A DNA stretch of 12,420 nt from the NCBI GenBank assembly GCA_036378475.1, contig DASUWJ010000025.1, positions 1-12,420 on the forward strand. Direction: 5' to 3'. The position numbers and the translations under genes were made by a program. Under the pieces are notes generated by a model. That model did no database searches. It saw only the letters and a program-made list of their open reading frames with translations, and was not told the DNA's origin. This DNA comes from 13-2-20CM-68-14 sp036378475. GTDB lineage: Bacteria; Actinomycetota; Thermoleophilia; Gaiellales; Gaiellaceae. Shown piece by piece: positions 1 through 6,296 of the stretch. The stretch's first letter is position 1. Each line of letters opens with the position of its first letter.

Positions 1-147
1 CGGCTGGCGGAGCGCGGCATGCCCCTCGACATCGTCGTCATCGCTGTGAGGGAGGCCTGGCTGGGGGAGCCCTGGCTCCCTCTTCATGTGGCCCTCGACG
101 TTCTCGGCCTCTTCGGGCTGAGTCTCCTCGCGGGGCTCGTCCGTCAT
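1..147 (-). CDS. Small acidic protein with repeated VEGH motifs (C-terminus beyond window)
   Basis: The reading frame is open from an ATG at 147 to the window edge, giving the first 49 residues; the end is not seen. The start is well supported by a perfect AGGAGG six bases upstream. The peptide is acidic and lacks any hydrophobic segment, so it should be soluble and probably disordered. It contains two copies of the motif VEGH, at residues 17-20 (after EAEN) and 40-43 (after DDDD), spaced 23 residues apart and joined by a proline/glycine/leucine linker. I recall small actinobacterial proteins built from similar acidic-VEGH units, but I know of no assigned function. It is transcribed away from the MFS-cNMP gene. 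It could be a structural small protein, a regulator, or a precursor peptide; the sequence here does not decide. The gene call is fairly firm; the function is unknown. Confidence 0.7.
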   Translation of the reverse strand, partial: MTDEPREETQPEEAENVEGHMKREPGLPQPGLPHSDDDDVEGHAALRQP

Positions 148-153
148 CTTCTT

Positions 154-159
154 CCTCCT
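154..159 (-). promoter_or_regulatory. Shine-Dalgarno of the VEGH-repeat small protein
   Basis: On the minus strand this reads AGGAGG, followed by six bases (AAGAAG) and the ATG at 147-145. It is the clearest ribosome binding site in the window and is the main reason for accepting this small frame as a gene. Confidence 0.75.
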
Positions 160-222
160 TCCGGAAAAGTTTGCTCTCGACCAACCTGACGCTACGCGCG
201 CTCTCAATCTTCCCTCGCCGGC

Positions 223-251
223 TTCAAAAACACAATTCCGCCTGCGATTCT
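223..251 (+). promoter_or_regulatory. Possible promoter for the MFS-cNMP gene (short or no leader)
   Basis: This is the most AT-rich part of the 112-base divergent gap 148-259. TTCAAA at 223-228 (4 of 6 matches to a -35 box) and GATTCT at 246-251 (A and final T of a -10 box present) are 17 bases apart. The -10 lies eight bases before the ATG at 260, which would give a very short or absent 5' leader; this fits the lack of a visible Shine-Dalgarno for that gene. No convincing promoter was found for the divergent small gene. The match is weak and could be chance. Confidence 0.25.
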
Positions 252-259
252 TCTTCCGA

Positions 260-1912
260 ATGGGCGCGGTGCGGCAGCAACTGCTCGACTCGCTGCGGGC
301 CTTCCGGGGCATCTACGGCAACCAGAACCTGCGCCGGCTGCAGTACGCCTGGGCCGGCTCGGCGGTTGGAACCTGGGCCTACACGGTCGCGCTGATGGTC
401 TACGCCTACCGCCACGGCGGCGCCGCTGCCGTCGGGATCGTCGGCCTGATCCGCTGGTTTCCGGCGGCGCTCGCGGCGCCGTTTGGGGGCATCCTGGGCG
501 ACCGGTTCCCGCGCCTGCGCGTGATGAAGGCCTCGGATCTCGTCCGGGCCGGGGCGTTCGCCGCGGCGACGGCGGCTACGGCGACGGGCGGCCCGCCCGT
601 GCTCGTGTACCTGCTCGCGGTCTCGGTGACCGTGGTCTCGATGGCGTTCCAGCCGGCCGAGGCGGGGCTCCTGCCCGCCCTGGCGCGGACGCCCGAGGAG
701 CTGGCCGCGGCCAACGTCGCCTCGACCACGATCGAGGCGGGGGGCTACTTCGTCGGCCCGGCGCTCGGCGGAGTCGTGCTCGCGGTCTCGAACGTGCAGA
801 CCGTGTTCGCCTTCACGGCGGCTACGTTCCTCTGGTCGGCGCTGATGCTCACCCTGATCTCACTCGAGCGGCCCGAGGAGAAGAAGGCGGAGAGCGCGGT
901 TGCGACCAGCTGGCGGCGCGAGGCGCTCGCGGGCTTCCGGACGGTCGCGGGCGACTCGAGGCTCCGCTTGATCGTGGCGCTCTTCGCCGGCCAGACCCTG
1001 ATCTATGGCGCCTTCGTCGTCCTCGCGGCCGTGGCGGCGATCCGGCTGCTCGGGCTCGGCTCGCCCGGGGTCGGCTACCTCAACTCGGCGCTCGGGGTCG
1101 GCGGCCTCGTCGGCGGCATTGCCGCCGTGTCGCTCGTCGGCGTGCGGCGCCTGGGGCTCGTGTTCGGGATCGCGCTCGTACTCTGGAGCGCGCCGATCAT
1201 GGGAGTGGGGCTCTGGGCGCGTCCCGCAGTCGCGTTTCTCCTGATCGCCGTGGCGGGCCTCGGGCTGGCGTTCGTCGACGTGGCGGGCTTCACCCTGCTG
1301 CAGCGCGCCGTCCCGGAGGAGGTGCTCTCGCGCGTCTTCGGCGTTCTCCACAGCGCCTTCTACTTCACCGGCGGGATCGGTGCGATCGCAGCGCCGGCCC
1401 TCGTCGGCGCGGTCGGGATCCGGGGCGCCCTGATCGTGACCGGCGCGATCCTGCCTGCGCTGACGCTGCCGACCTTCCGCTGGCTCGCCGAGATCGACCG
1501 CTCGCTCACGGTGCCCGCCGCCGAGCTCGCGCGCCTGCGGGCGATCGAGATGTTCGCGCCGCTGCCGGCGCCGACGCTCGAGCACCTCGCCTCGAGCCTG
1601 ATGCGGGTCCATGCCGAGCGGGGCGAGACGATCTTCCGCCAGGACGATCCGGGCGAGCGCTTCTACATCGTCGACTCCGGCGAGATCGAGATCGAGATCG
1701 ACGGCCGCCAGGTGAACGTGCTCGGACCGGGGGGCTACTTCGGAGAGATCGCCCTGCTCCGCGAGATCCCGCGGACGGCGAGCGCGCGCGCCCGGCAGGC
1801 GAGCGAGCTCTACGCGCTCGAGCGCGACGCCTTCCTCGGCGCCGTCGCCGGCCACGCCGCGAGCAGCGAGGCCGCGGAGAGCGTCGTCGTCTCCCGGCTC
1901 GGCCTAGCCTGA
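260..1912 (+). CDS. MFS efflux-type transporter fused to a C-terminal cyclic-nucleotide-binding domain
   Basis: The 550-residue protein has two parts. Residues ~20-415 form a multi-helix major facilitator domain of the EntS/macrolide-efflux-like type, with a motif-A loop between helices 2 and 3 (GGILGDR, Asp81-Arg82). Residues ~429-535 form a cNMP-binding (CAP-like) domain. Its phosphate-binding cassette is intact: FGEIALL at 494-500 with Glu496, then PRTAS at 504-508 with Arg505, the residues that hold the cyclic nucleotide ribose and phosphate in this fold. The domain should sit in the cytoplasm after the last helix. MFS proteins of this class are usually drug or siderophore exporters; the substrate here is unknown. 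The natural inference is that nucleotide binding gates or tunes export. No Shine-Dalgarno precedes ATG 260; an alternative start is GTG 269. The gene overlaps the glycerate kinase tail to tail by 9 bases. Confidence 0.88.
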   Translation: MGAVRQQLLDSLRAFRGIYGNQNLRRLQYAWAGSAVGTWAYTVALMVYAYRHGGAAAVGIVGLIRWFPAALAAPFGGILGDRFPRLRVMKASDLVRAGAFAAATAATATGGPPVLVYLLAVSVTVVSMAFQPAEAGLLPALARTPEELAAANVASTTIEAGGYFVGPALGGVVLAVSNVQTVFAFTAATFLWSALMLTLISLERPEEKKAESAVATSWRREALAGFRTVAGDSRLRLIVALFAGQTLIYGAFVVLAAVAAIRLLGLGSPGVGYLNSALGVGGLVGGIAAVSLVGVRRLGLVFGIALVLWSAPIMGVGLWARPAVAFLLIAVAGLGLAFVDVAGFTLLQRAVPEEVLSRVFGVLHSAFYFTGGIGAIAAPALVGAVGIRGALIVTGAILPALTLPTFRWLAEIDRSLTVPAAELARLRAIEMFAPLPAPTLEHLASSLMRVHAERGETIFRQDDPGERFYIVDSGEIEIEIDGRQVNVLGPGGYFGEIALLREIPRTASARARQASELYALERDAFLGAVAGHAASSEAAESVVVSRLGLA

Positions 1913-1919
1913 AAGGCCG
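1900..1919. terminator. GC-rich inverted repeat spanning both convergent stop codons
   Basis: CGGCCT (1900-1905) and AGGCCG (1914-1919) are perfect 6-bp arms around an 8-base loop. The repeat contains the stop codons of both convergent genes (TAG on the minus strand at 1906-1904, TGA on the plus strand at 1910-1912). It could act as a two-way terminator or transcript-end structure. There is no U-tract on either side, and a competing 10-bp palindrome, GGCCGCGGCC, follows at 1915-1924, so the role is uncertain. Confidence 0.35.
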
Positions 1920-2836
1920 CGGCCGAGGCGCTCGCCGAGCTCGAGCAGATCCTCGCGGGCGCGCGAGGGCTCGCCGCTCAGCTCCGCGAGCTCGGCACCG
2001 GGGAGCTCGAGCTCGATCCGGCCTCCGAAGACGACGCAGCGCACCCCTTCGCTCCGGCAGAGTGCCGCCGCCTCGCCCGGAGCCTTGCCCTCGAGCGTGG
2101 TAGAGTCGACCCTGCCCTCGCCCGTCACGACGAGCTCGGCCTGGCGGGCCCGCTCGGGGAAGCGCAGCCGCTCGAGCACGAAAGGCGCCCCGGCGAGGAG
2201 CTCGGCGCCGAGCGAGGCGAGCGCGGCGCCGAGCCCCCCGGCGGCGCCCGAGCCCGGCAGCTCCGCGGCGGCGCCGAGACGCGGCGCGGCGGCCGCGAAG
2301 CGCTCCTCGAGCTCGACGAGCTGCCGCTCGGAGGCCCCCTTCTGGCGCCCGAAGAGGCGCGGCGCGGCCAGGAAGCCGGCGCGCACGTCGTAGAGCGCCG
2401 TTGTCGGCGCCGGCAGGCGCTCGAGCGCGGCGAGCAGGCCCTCGCCGGCGTCCATCGTGGCCGTTCCGCCCAGGCAGACGAGCAGGCGCGGCACCTCGCC
2501 CGCAGCCGCGATCAGCTCCCCGAGCCCGCGGCTCGAGGCCAAGCCGACCTCGAGCCGCTCCGGCACGAGCGGGATCGCGCTCGCGCTCTCGATCACGGCC
2601 GTCCCGTCGGGGAGCTTCGAGATCGGCGCCTCGCGCGGGCGGCCGAAGGCATCGGGCACCTTCACGAGCCGCGCGATCCGCGCGCCGAGAACCTCCGCCG
2701 TGCCTTCGCCCCCATCTGCGATCGGCAGCGCCGCCGCCGCAGCACCCGCCCGTTCGAAGCCGACAAGGAGGCAGGCCGCCGCCTCGCGCGCGGAGAGGAC
2801 GCCCTTGAGGCTAGCCGGAGATGCGAGCGCGGGCAC
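1904..2836 (-). CDS. glxK: Glycerate kinase, GlxK/GarK family, unusually short (310 aa)
   Basis: The product belongs to the class that phosphorylates D-glycerate with ATP to phosphoglycerate. Family landmarks occur in order: ASLKG at 8-12 (usually DSFKG), PIADGGEGT at 38-46, LGGTATMDAGEG at 122-133, YDV at 149-151, FGRQKGA at 162-168, GSGAAGGLG at 195-203 and TGEGRVDSTTLEGK at 238-251. The GTG start at 2836 is required to keep the N-terminal strand and the SLKG motif, and it places the start 26 bases inside the upstream flippase-like gene, implying translational coupling. At 310 residues it is shorter than the usual ~370-380; the loss lies mainly between residues ~138 and 149, where relatives carry roughly 40 more residues. 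Asp to Ala in the first motif is also unusual. It is the last gene of the GT4/flippase set. The family call is firm; activity and substrate are less sure. Confidence 0.85.
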   Translation of the reverse strand: MPALASPASLKGVLSAREAAACLLVGFERAGAAAAALPIADGGEGTAEVLGARIARLVKVPDAFGRPREAPISKLPDGTAVIESASAIPLVPERLEVGLASSRGLGELIAAAGEVPRLLVCLGGTATMDAGEGLLAALERLPAPTTALYDVRAGFLAAPRLFGRQKGASERQLVELEERFAAAAPRLGAAAELPGSGAAGGLGAALASLGAELLAGAPFVLERLRFPERARQAELVVTGEGRVDSTTLEGKAPGEAAALCRSEGVRCVVFGGRIELELPGAELAELSGEPSRAREDLLELGERLGRGLSG

Positions 2837-3875
2837 GCGGCTCGTCCGCCTCGGGCCGGGGCGGCGTCTCCTCCGGCACCTCGGCGGCCTCGGCCCCGGG
2901 CATCACGCGCAGCATCGCGAACGAGAGGCCCTCGCGGGCGAGGAAGATTGTGCCCACGCCGACCCCGACCGAGGCCTCGATCGCTTGGAGGCCGAAGCCG
3001 TAGGCGACCCCGCGGGCCCGGGCGACCCCGTAGGAGATCAGCGGCAGCGCGATCGCCGCCTGGACGAGGCCGACGTTCCCGGGCCAAAGCGGGAAGAGGG
3101 TTGCGACGTTCATCAGCATCAGGACGAGCGCCGCGGCCGGCAGCGGGGCGTGGATCGCGAACGCGCGCATCGCGGAGTAGACGGCCAGGAGCTGGCACAG
3201 CCAGCCCAGGCACTGGAAGAAGGCGGCGATTGCCGCCGGCACGGGGGAGTGCAGGACGGCGAGACCGTGGCGCGCGATCATCACGAGCCGCCTGATCGGC
3301 CCGAGCTCCTCGAGCCTGGAGCTACTCCGCCGCCGGGCGCTTGCGATCCCGAACGCGAGCAGCGAGAAGCCGATTCCGAGCACCACCAGCAGGCTCGTGT
3401 AGGCCCAGTGCGGCACCTTGGCGGTCACCAAGACGTAGACAACGAGGAGGGCCGAGGGGACGAGGTCGAACAGCCGATGCGAGAAGACGGTGCCGACGAG
3501 CGCCGCCCAGGCGCCCTCGCGCCCCGGCAGCTTCCGCGTCAGAACGGCGACCCGGGCGAGCTCGCCGATCCGGCCGGGCAGGACGGCGTTCGCGAACAGG
3601 CCGACCGAGAAGGCCGAGAACACGAGCCGAAAGCCCGGGCGTGGCGCCTCGAGCGCCTGCCGGATCACGGTCGTCCACGCGATCGCACGCACGACCACCG
3701 AGATCAGGTTGAAGCCGATCGCGACGGCGATCCATTGCCAGCGGACGGCGGCAAAGGCGTCCCCGACCGTGCCCCAATTCGGGCCCCGCCACCAGATCAG
3801 GCCGCCGACGCCGAGCGCGGCGAGGGCGATAACCGCGACCCGTGGCGTCCGGCCGTGGGTCAGCCAGGCCCTCAC
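2811..3875 (-). CDS. Flippase-like integral membrane protein (lysylphosphatidylglycerol synthase TM / UPF0104 family, PF03706 type)
   Basis: This is a polytopic membrane protein of 354 residues with about eight hydrophobic segments, the first at ~13-29. Two family signatures are visible: PGRIGELAR at 100-108 and PGNVGLVQ at 265-272, the latter followed by a hydrophobic stretch. Members of PF03706 include the membrane half of MprF and AglD/YbhN-like proteins that handle lipid-linked substrates, and many sit beside glycosyltransferases. I chose the GTG at 3875 because its GTGA overlaps the stop of the upstream glycosyltransferase by four bases. A longer frame back to 3956 would start inside that gene and adds only an arginine-rich tail. 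The last ~25 residues are charged and proline-rich (EEAPP-like character), presumably cytoplasmic. The role inferred from context is translocation or handling of the glycolipid made by the neighbouring enzyme; the exact substrate cannot be read from the sequence. Confidence 0.85.
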   Translation of the reverse strand: MRAWLTHGRTPRVAVIALAALGVGGLIWWRGPNWGTVGDAFAAVRWQWIAVAIGFNLISVVVRAIAWTTVIRQALEAPRPGFRLVFSAFSVGLFANAVLPGRIGELARVAVLTRKLPGREGAWAALVGTVFSHRLFDLVPSALLVVYVLVTAKVPHWAYTSLLVVLGIGFSLLAFGIASARRRSSSRLEELGPIRRLVMIARHGLAVLHSPVPAAIAAFFQCLGWLCQLLAVYSAMRAFAIHAPLPAAALVLMLMNVATLFPLWPGNVGLVQAAIALPLISYGVARARGVAYGFGLQAIEASVGVGVGTIFLAREGLSFAMLRVMPGAEAAEVPEETPPRPEADEPRARARISG

Positions 3876-5017
3876 GCGGTCGCGGCGAGCGCCTTCGCCT
3901 CGCGCCCCGCGAGCGCCTCGTAGATGGAGAGGAGCCGGCGGCCGATGTCGTCCCACGAGTAGCGTCTGGCCTCCACCCGACCCGCCGCGCCGAAGCGTTG
4001 GCGCCGGTCCTCGTCCCCGAGCAGCGAGACGACCGCGTCGGTCAGGGCGCGCGGATCGTCCGGGGGCACGAGCACGCCGGTCTCGGAGGTCATCACGTCA
4101 CGGTATCCGGAGATGTCGGAGGCGACGACCGGCGTCCCGCAGGCAAAGGCCTCGGTCAGCACCATGCCGAAGCTCTCGCCGCCGAGGGAAGGCGCGACGA
4201 AGGCCTTCGCGGCCAGGAGCTCGCTCGTTCGCTCCTCCTCCCGGACGAAGCCGAGCGTGTCGATCCCCTCGTCCGGCAGCCGGTGGCGCGTGAGCAGGAG
4301 CCGGACCTGGAGCGGATCGGCGCCGAGGATGCGCAGGCGCGCCCCGGTCAGGCGCCGGATCTCCGGCCAGGCGCGTAGCAGGGCCTGCAGCCCCTTCCGC
4401 GGCTCGTGGCGGCCGACGAAGACGATCCGGTTCCGGCGCTTGCCGAGCTCGGCACGCTCGGGGAGGGCGACGCCGTTCGGGATCACTTCGTACTCGCCTG
4501 GCAGGTAGCGGCGGACCGAGTCGGCCGCGTCCTTCGAGACGGCGATCCGGTGGTCGATCCGCTCGGCGAGGAAGCCCCAGATCGGCGTCGCGATCTTCAT
4601 CCACGCGAGCGTCCCGGAGGCATGGAAGGTGGCCACGACCGGCACCTGGGCGAAGGAGAGCGCGGCCACGCCGAGCGCGGGGGTCATCGGCTCGTGCACG
4701 TGGAGAAGGTCGAACCGCTCGCGCTCGAGCACCTGGCGGATCCGGAAGACCGAGCTCGGACTGAGCACGATGTTCGGCAGCGCGCCGTTGGCCGGCACGA
4801 TCACCGAGCGTCCGACCGGGATCACCTGCGGCGGCGGCCGCTCGTGCCGGCCGCGCCGCGGGTGCAGGTAGTTCGTTAGGCGCCCGGGCGGGTCGTGGCC
4901 GATCACGAGGCGCGCCTCGACCCCGAGCTTCTCCAGTGCCCGCACCTGGTGGTCGGAATGCTCGGGAACGCCTCCCCAAAACGACCATGAGTACGGGACC
5001 ACGATCCCGACCTTCAT
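3872..5017 (-). CDS. GT4-family glycosyltransferase, PimA-like (phosphatidylinositol alpha-mannosyltransferase type)
   Basis: This 381-residue GT-B fold retaining glycosyltransferase closely follows the PimA pattern from end to end. It begins MKVGIVVPYSW with the GGVPEH loop at 15-20 (GGVQSH in mycobacterial PimA), has a HVHEP motif, an IAVS segment, IPNGV, and GRHEPRKG at 202-209 with Arg203 and Lys208 in the sugar-nucleotide phosphate-binding position. It ends with the GT4 EX7E pair, Glu281 and Glu289, in GGESFGMVLTEAFA. PimA transfers mannose from GDP-mannose to phosphatidylinositol at the inner face of the membrane. No inositol-lipid synthase or acyltransferase is present in the window, so the acceptor lipid remains an inference. 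It opens a three-gene coupled set (GTGA overlap with the flippase-like gene). No strong Shine-Dalgarno precedes ATG 5017. Family call is firm, exact substrate moderate. Confidence 0.9.
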   Translation of the reverse strand: MKVGIVVPYSWSFWGGVPEHSDHQVRALEKLGVEARLVIGHDPPGRLTNYLHPRRGRHERPPPQVIPVGRSVIVPANGALPNIVLSPSSVFRIRQVLERERFDLLHVHEPMTPALGVAALSFAQVPVVATFHASGTLAWMKIATPIWGFLAERIDHRIAVSKDAADSVRRYLPGEYEVIPNGVALPERAELGKRRNRIVFVGRHEPRKGLQALLRAWPEIRRLTGARLRILGADPLQVRLLLTRHRLPDEGIDTLGFVREEERTSELLAAKAFVAPSLGGESFGMVLTEAFACGTPVVASDISGYRDVMTSETGVLVPPDDPRALTDAVVSLLGDEDRRQRFGAAGRVEARRYSWDDIGRRLLSIYEALAGREAKALAATA

Positions 5018-5112
5018 GCGCGGGGATGATGCCCGAGTTAGGGCCGCTCCCGTGGCCGAGGGTTAGTTTGAGGTCCCAGGGGCAACGCCTTCGGGGGCGA
5101 TGTCGGCGCAGT

Positions 5113-5127
5113 GGGAGTGCCGCTCCC
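5113..5127 (-). terminator. Possible hairpin downstream of the peptide-transporter operon
   Basis: GGGAG (5113-5117) and CTCCC (5123-5127) are perfect arms around a five-base loop. An alternative outer pairing, GTCGG (5102-5106) with CCGAC (5126-5130), overlaps it. The site lies about 57 bases after the oppF stop and before the glycosyltransferase start, where a terminator between the two same-strand operons would be expected. There is no U-tract, so this is only a candidate. The rest of the gap 5018-5183 shows no convincing -35/-10 pair for the glycosyltransferase operon. Confidence 0.25.
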
Positions 5128-5183
5128 GACGCGTCAGGCGCTCAGTCGAGCCATTCTGTTCGCCGACCCCTTCGCCAATCGCT

Positions 5184-6296
5184 TTACGTGGCGGCGCGAG
5201 CCGGTGCATCCGGCTCGGCCCGCTCGTCCGCCCCGGCGGGAGTGTGGTGCCGGTCGACGCTTGCCCGCGCGAGCGTCTCCTGATCGACGTTCAGCGGGTG
5301 GTGGCAAGCGGCGAGATGCCCGTTGCCGTAGTCGGTGAGCGGCGGCTCGAGCTGCTGGCAGATGTCGGTCGCGTAGCGGCAGCGCGGATGGAAGCGGCAG
5401 CCCGAGGGAGGGTTGATCGGGCTGGGGACGTCGCCCTCGAGCACGATTCGCTCGCGCGCCCCCGACTTGCGCGGGTCGGGGAGCGGGACCGCCGACAGAA
5501 GCGCTTCCGTGTAGGGCATGATCGGGCGCCGGTAGAGCTCCTCTGCCGGGGAGATCTCGACGATCTTGCCGAGGTACATGACCGCGATCCGGTCGGAGAC
5601 GTGCCTGACGACGCCCAGGTCGTGGGCGATAAAGACGTAGGTCAGGTCGAACTCCTCCTGCAGGTCGGCGAGCAGGTTGATCACCTGCGCCTGGATCGAG
5701 ACGTCGAGCGCCGAGACCGGCTCGTCGGCGATCACGAGCCGGGGCCGCAGGGCGAGTGCGCGAGCGACGCCGATCCGCTGTCTTTGCCCGCCCGAGAACT
5801 CGTGCGGAAAGCGGTTGTAGTGCTCGGGCGAGAGGCCGACCTTCTCGAGCAGCTCCTGCACGCGCCGCTTGCGCTCGGCGCGGTCGCCGACGCCGTGGAT
5901 CTCGAGCGGGGCGCCGATGATCGAGCCGACGCGCTTGCGCGGGTTCAGCGAGGCGTAGGGGTCCTGGAAGATGATCTGCAGCTCGCGGCGAAGCGGGCGC
6001 ATCCGCCGGCGGGAGAGCCGCGAGATATCACGGCCGTGAAAGACGATCCTGCCGGCGGTGAGCGGATACAGCCGCACGAAGCAGCGGCCGAGCGTCGACT
6101 TGCCGCAACCGGACTCGCCCACGAGCCCGAGCGTCTCACCCTGCCTGATCTCGAGCGTCACGTCGTCGACCGCGTGCACCTGGGCGACCTCGTGCTGGAT
6201 CAAGATCCCGCGCTTGATCGGGAAGTACTTGACGACGTGTTCGGCCTCCAGCAGCACCTCGCCGTCCCGGGCCGCGGTGCCGGCGGCCTCGCTCAC
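5184..6296 (-). CDS. oppF: Oligopeptide/dipeptide ABC transporter ATP-binding protein, OppF/DppF type
   Basis: This 370-residue cytoplasmic ATPase is the second motor subunit of the peptide importer. It shows Walker A GESGCGKST (60-68), Q-loop Gln111 in FQDPYASLNP, signature SGGQR (168-172), Walker B LVIADE (187-192) and H-loop His225. The C-terminal oligopeptide-transporter extension has four cysteines, Cys300, Cys306, Cys313 and Cys331, in a C-x5-C-x6-C-x17-C pattern; in related DppD/OppD proteins such a set binds a [4Fe-4S] cluster. The GTG start at 6296 overlaps the stop of oppD as GTGA, with GGAGAG just upstream. The tail beyond residue ~335 is polar and variable. It is the last gene of the operon. 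Family call is certain; peptide specificity is set by other subunits and is unknown. Confidence 0.95.
   Translation of the reverse strand: MSEAAGTAARDGEVLLEAEHVVKYFPIKRGILIQHEVAQVHAVDDVTLEIRQGETLGLVGESGCGKSTLGRCFVRLYPLTAGRIVFHGRDISRLSRRRMRPLRRELQIIFQDPYASLNPRKRVGSIIGAPLEIHGVGDRAERKRRVQELLEKVGLSPEHYNRFPHEFSGGQRQRIGVARALALRPRLVIADEPVSALDVSIQAQVINLLADLQEEFDLTYVFIAHDLGVVRHVSDRIAVMYLGKIVEISPAEELYRRPIMPYTEALLSAVPLPDPRKSGARERIVLEGDVPSPINPPSGCRFHPRCRYATDICQQLEPPLTDYGNGHLAACHHPLNVDQETLARASVDRHHTPAGADERAEPDAPARAAT

Noticed and set aside
1682..1701. Three tandem GAGATC units in the MFS-cNMP gene.
   Set aside because: They encode an alternating Glu-Ile strand of the cNMP fold; three units in a coding region are explained by codon use.
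2457..3923. A 488-codon plus-strand open frame opposite the glycerate kinase and flippase-like genes.
   Set aside because: Composition rich in Arg, Asp, Glu, His and Pro, no domain features, antisense to two coupled genes.
3876..3956. A longer N-terminus for the flippase-like protein starting at 3956.
   Set aside because: It would overlap the glycosyltransferase by 85 bases and adds only an arginine-rich stretch; the GTG at 3875 gives a GTGA junction and begins just before the first helix.
5018..5183. Possible promoter boxes for the glycosyltransferase operon (for example CATCAT at 5031-5026).
   Set aside because: No matching -35 box at proper spacing; the hexamers are too weak to report as a promoter.
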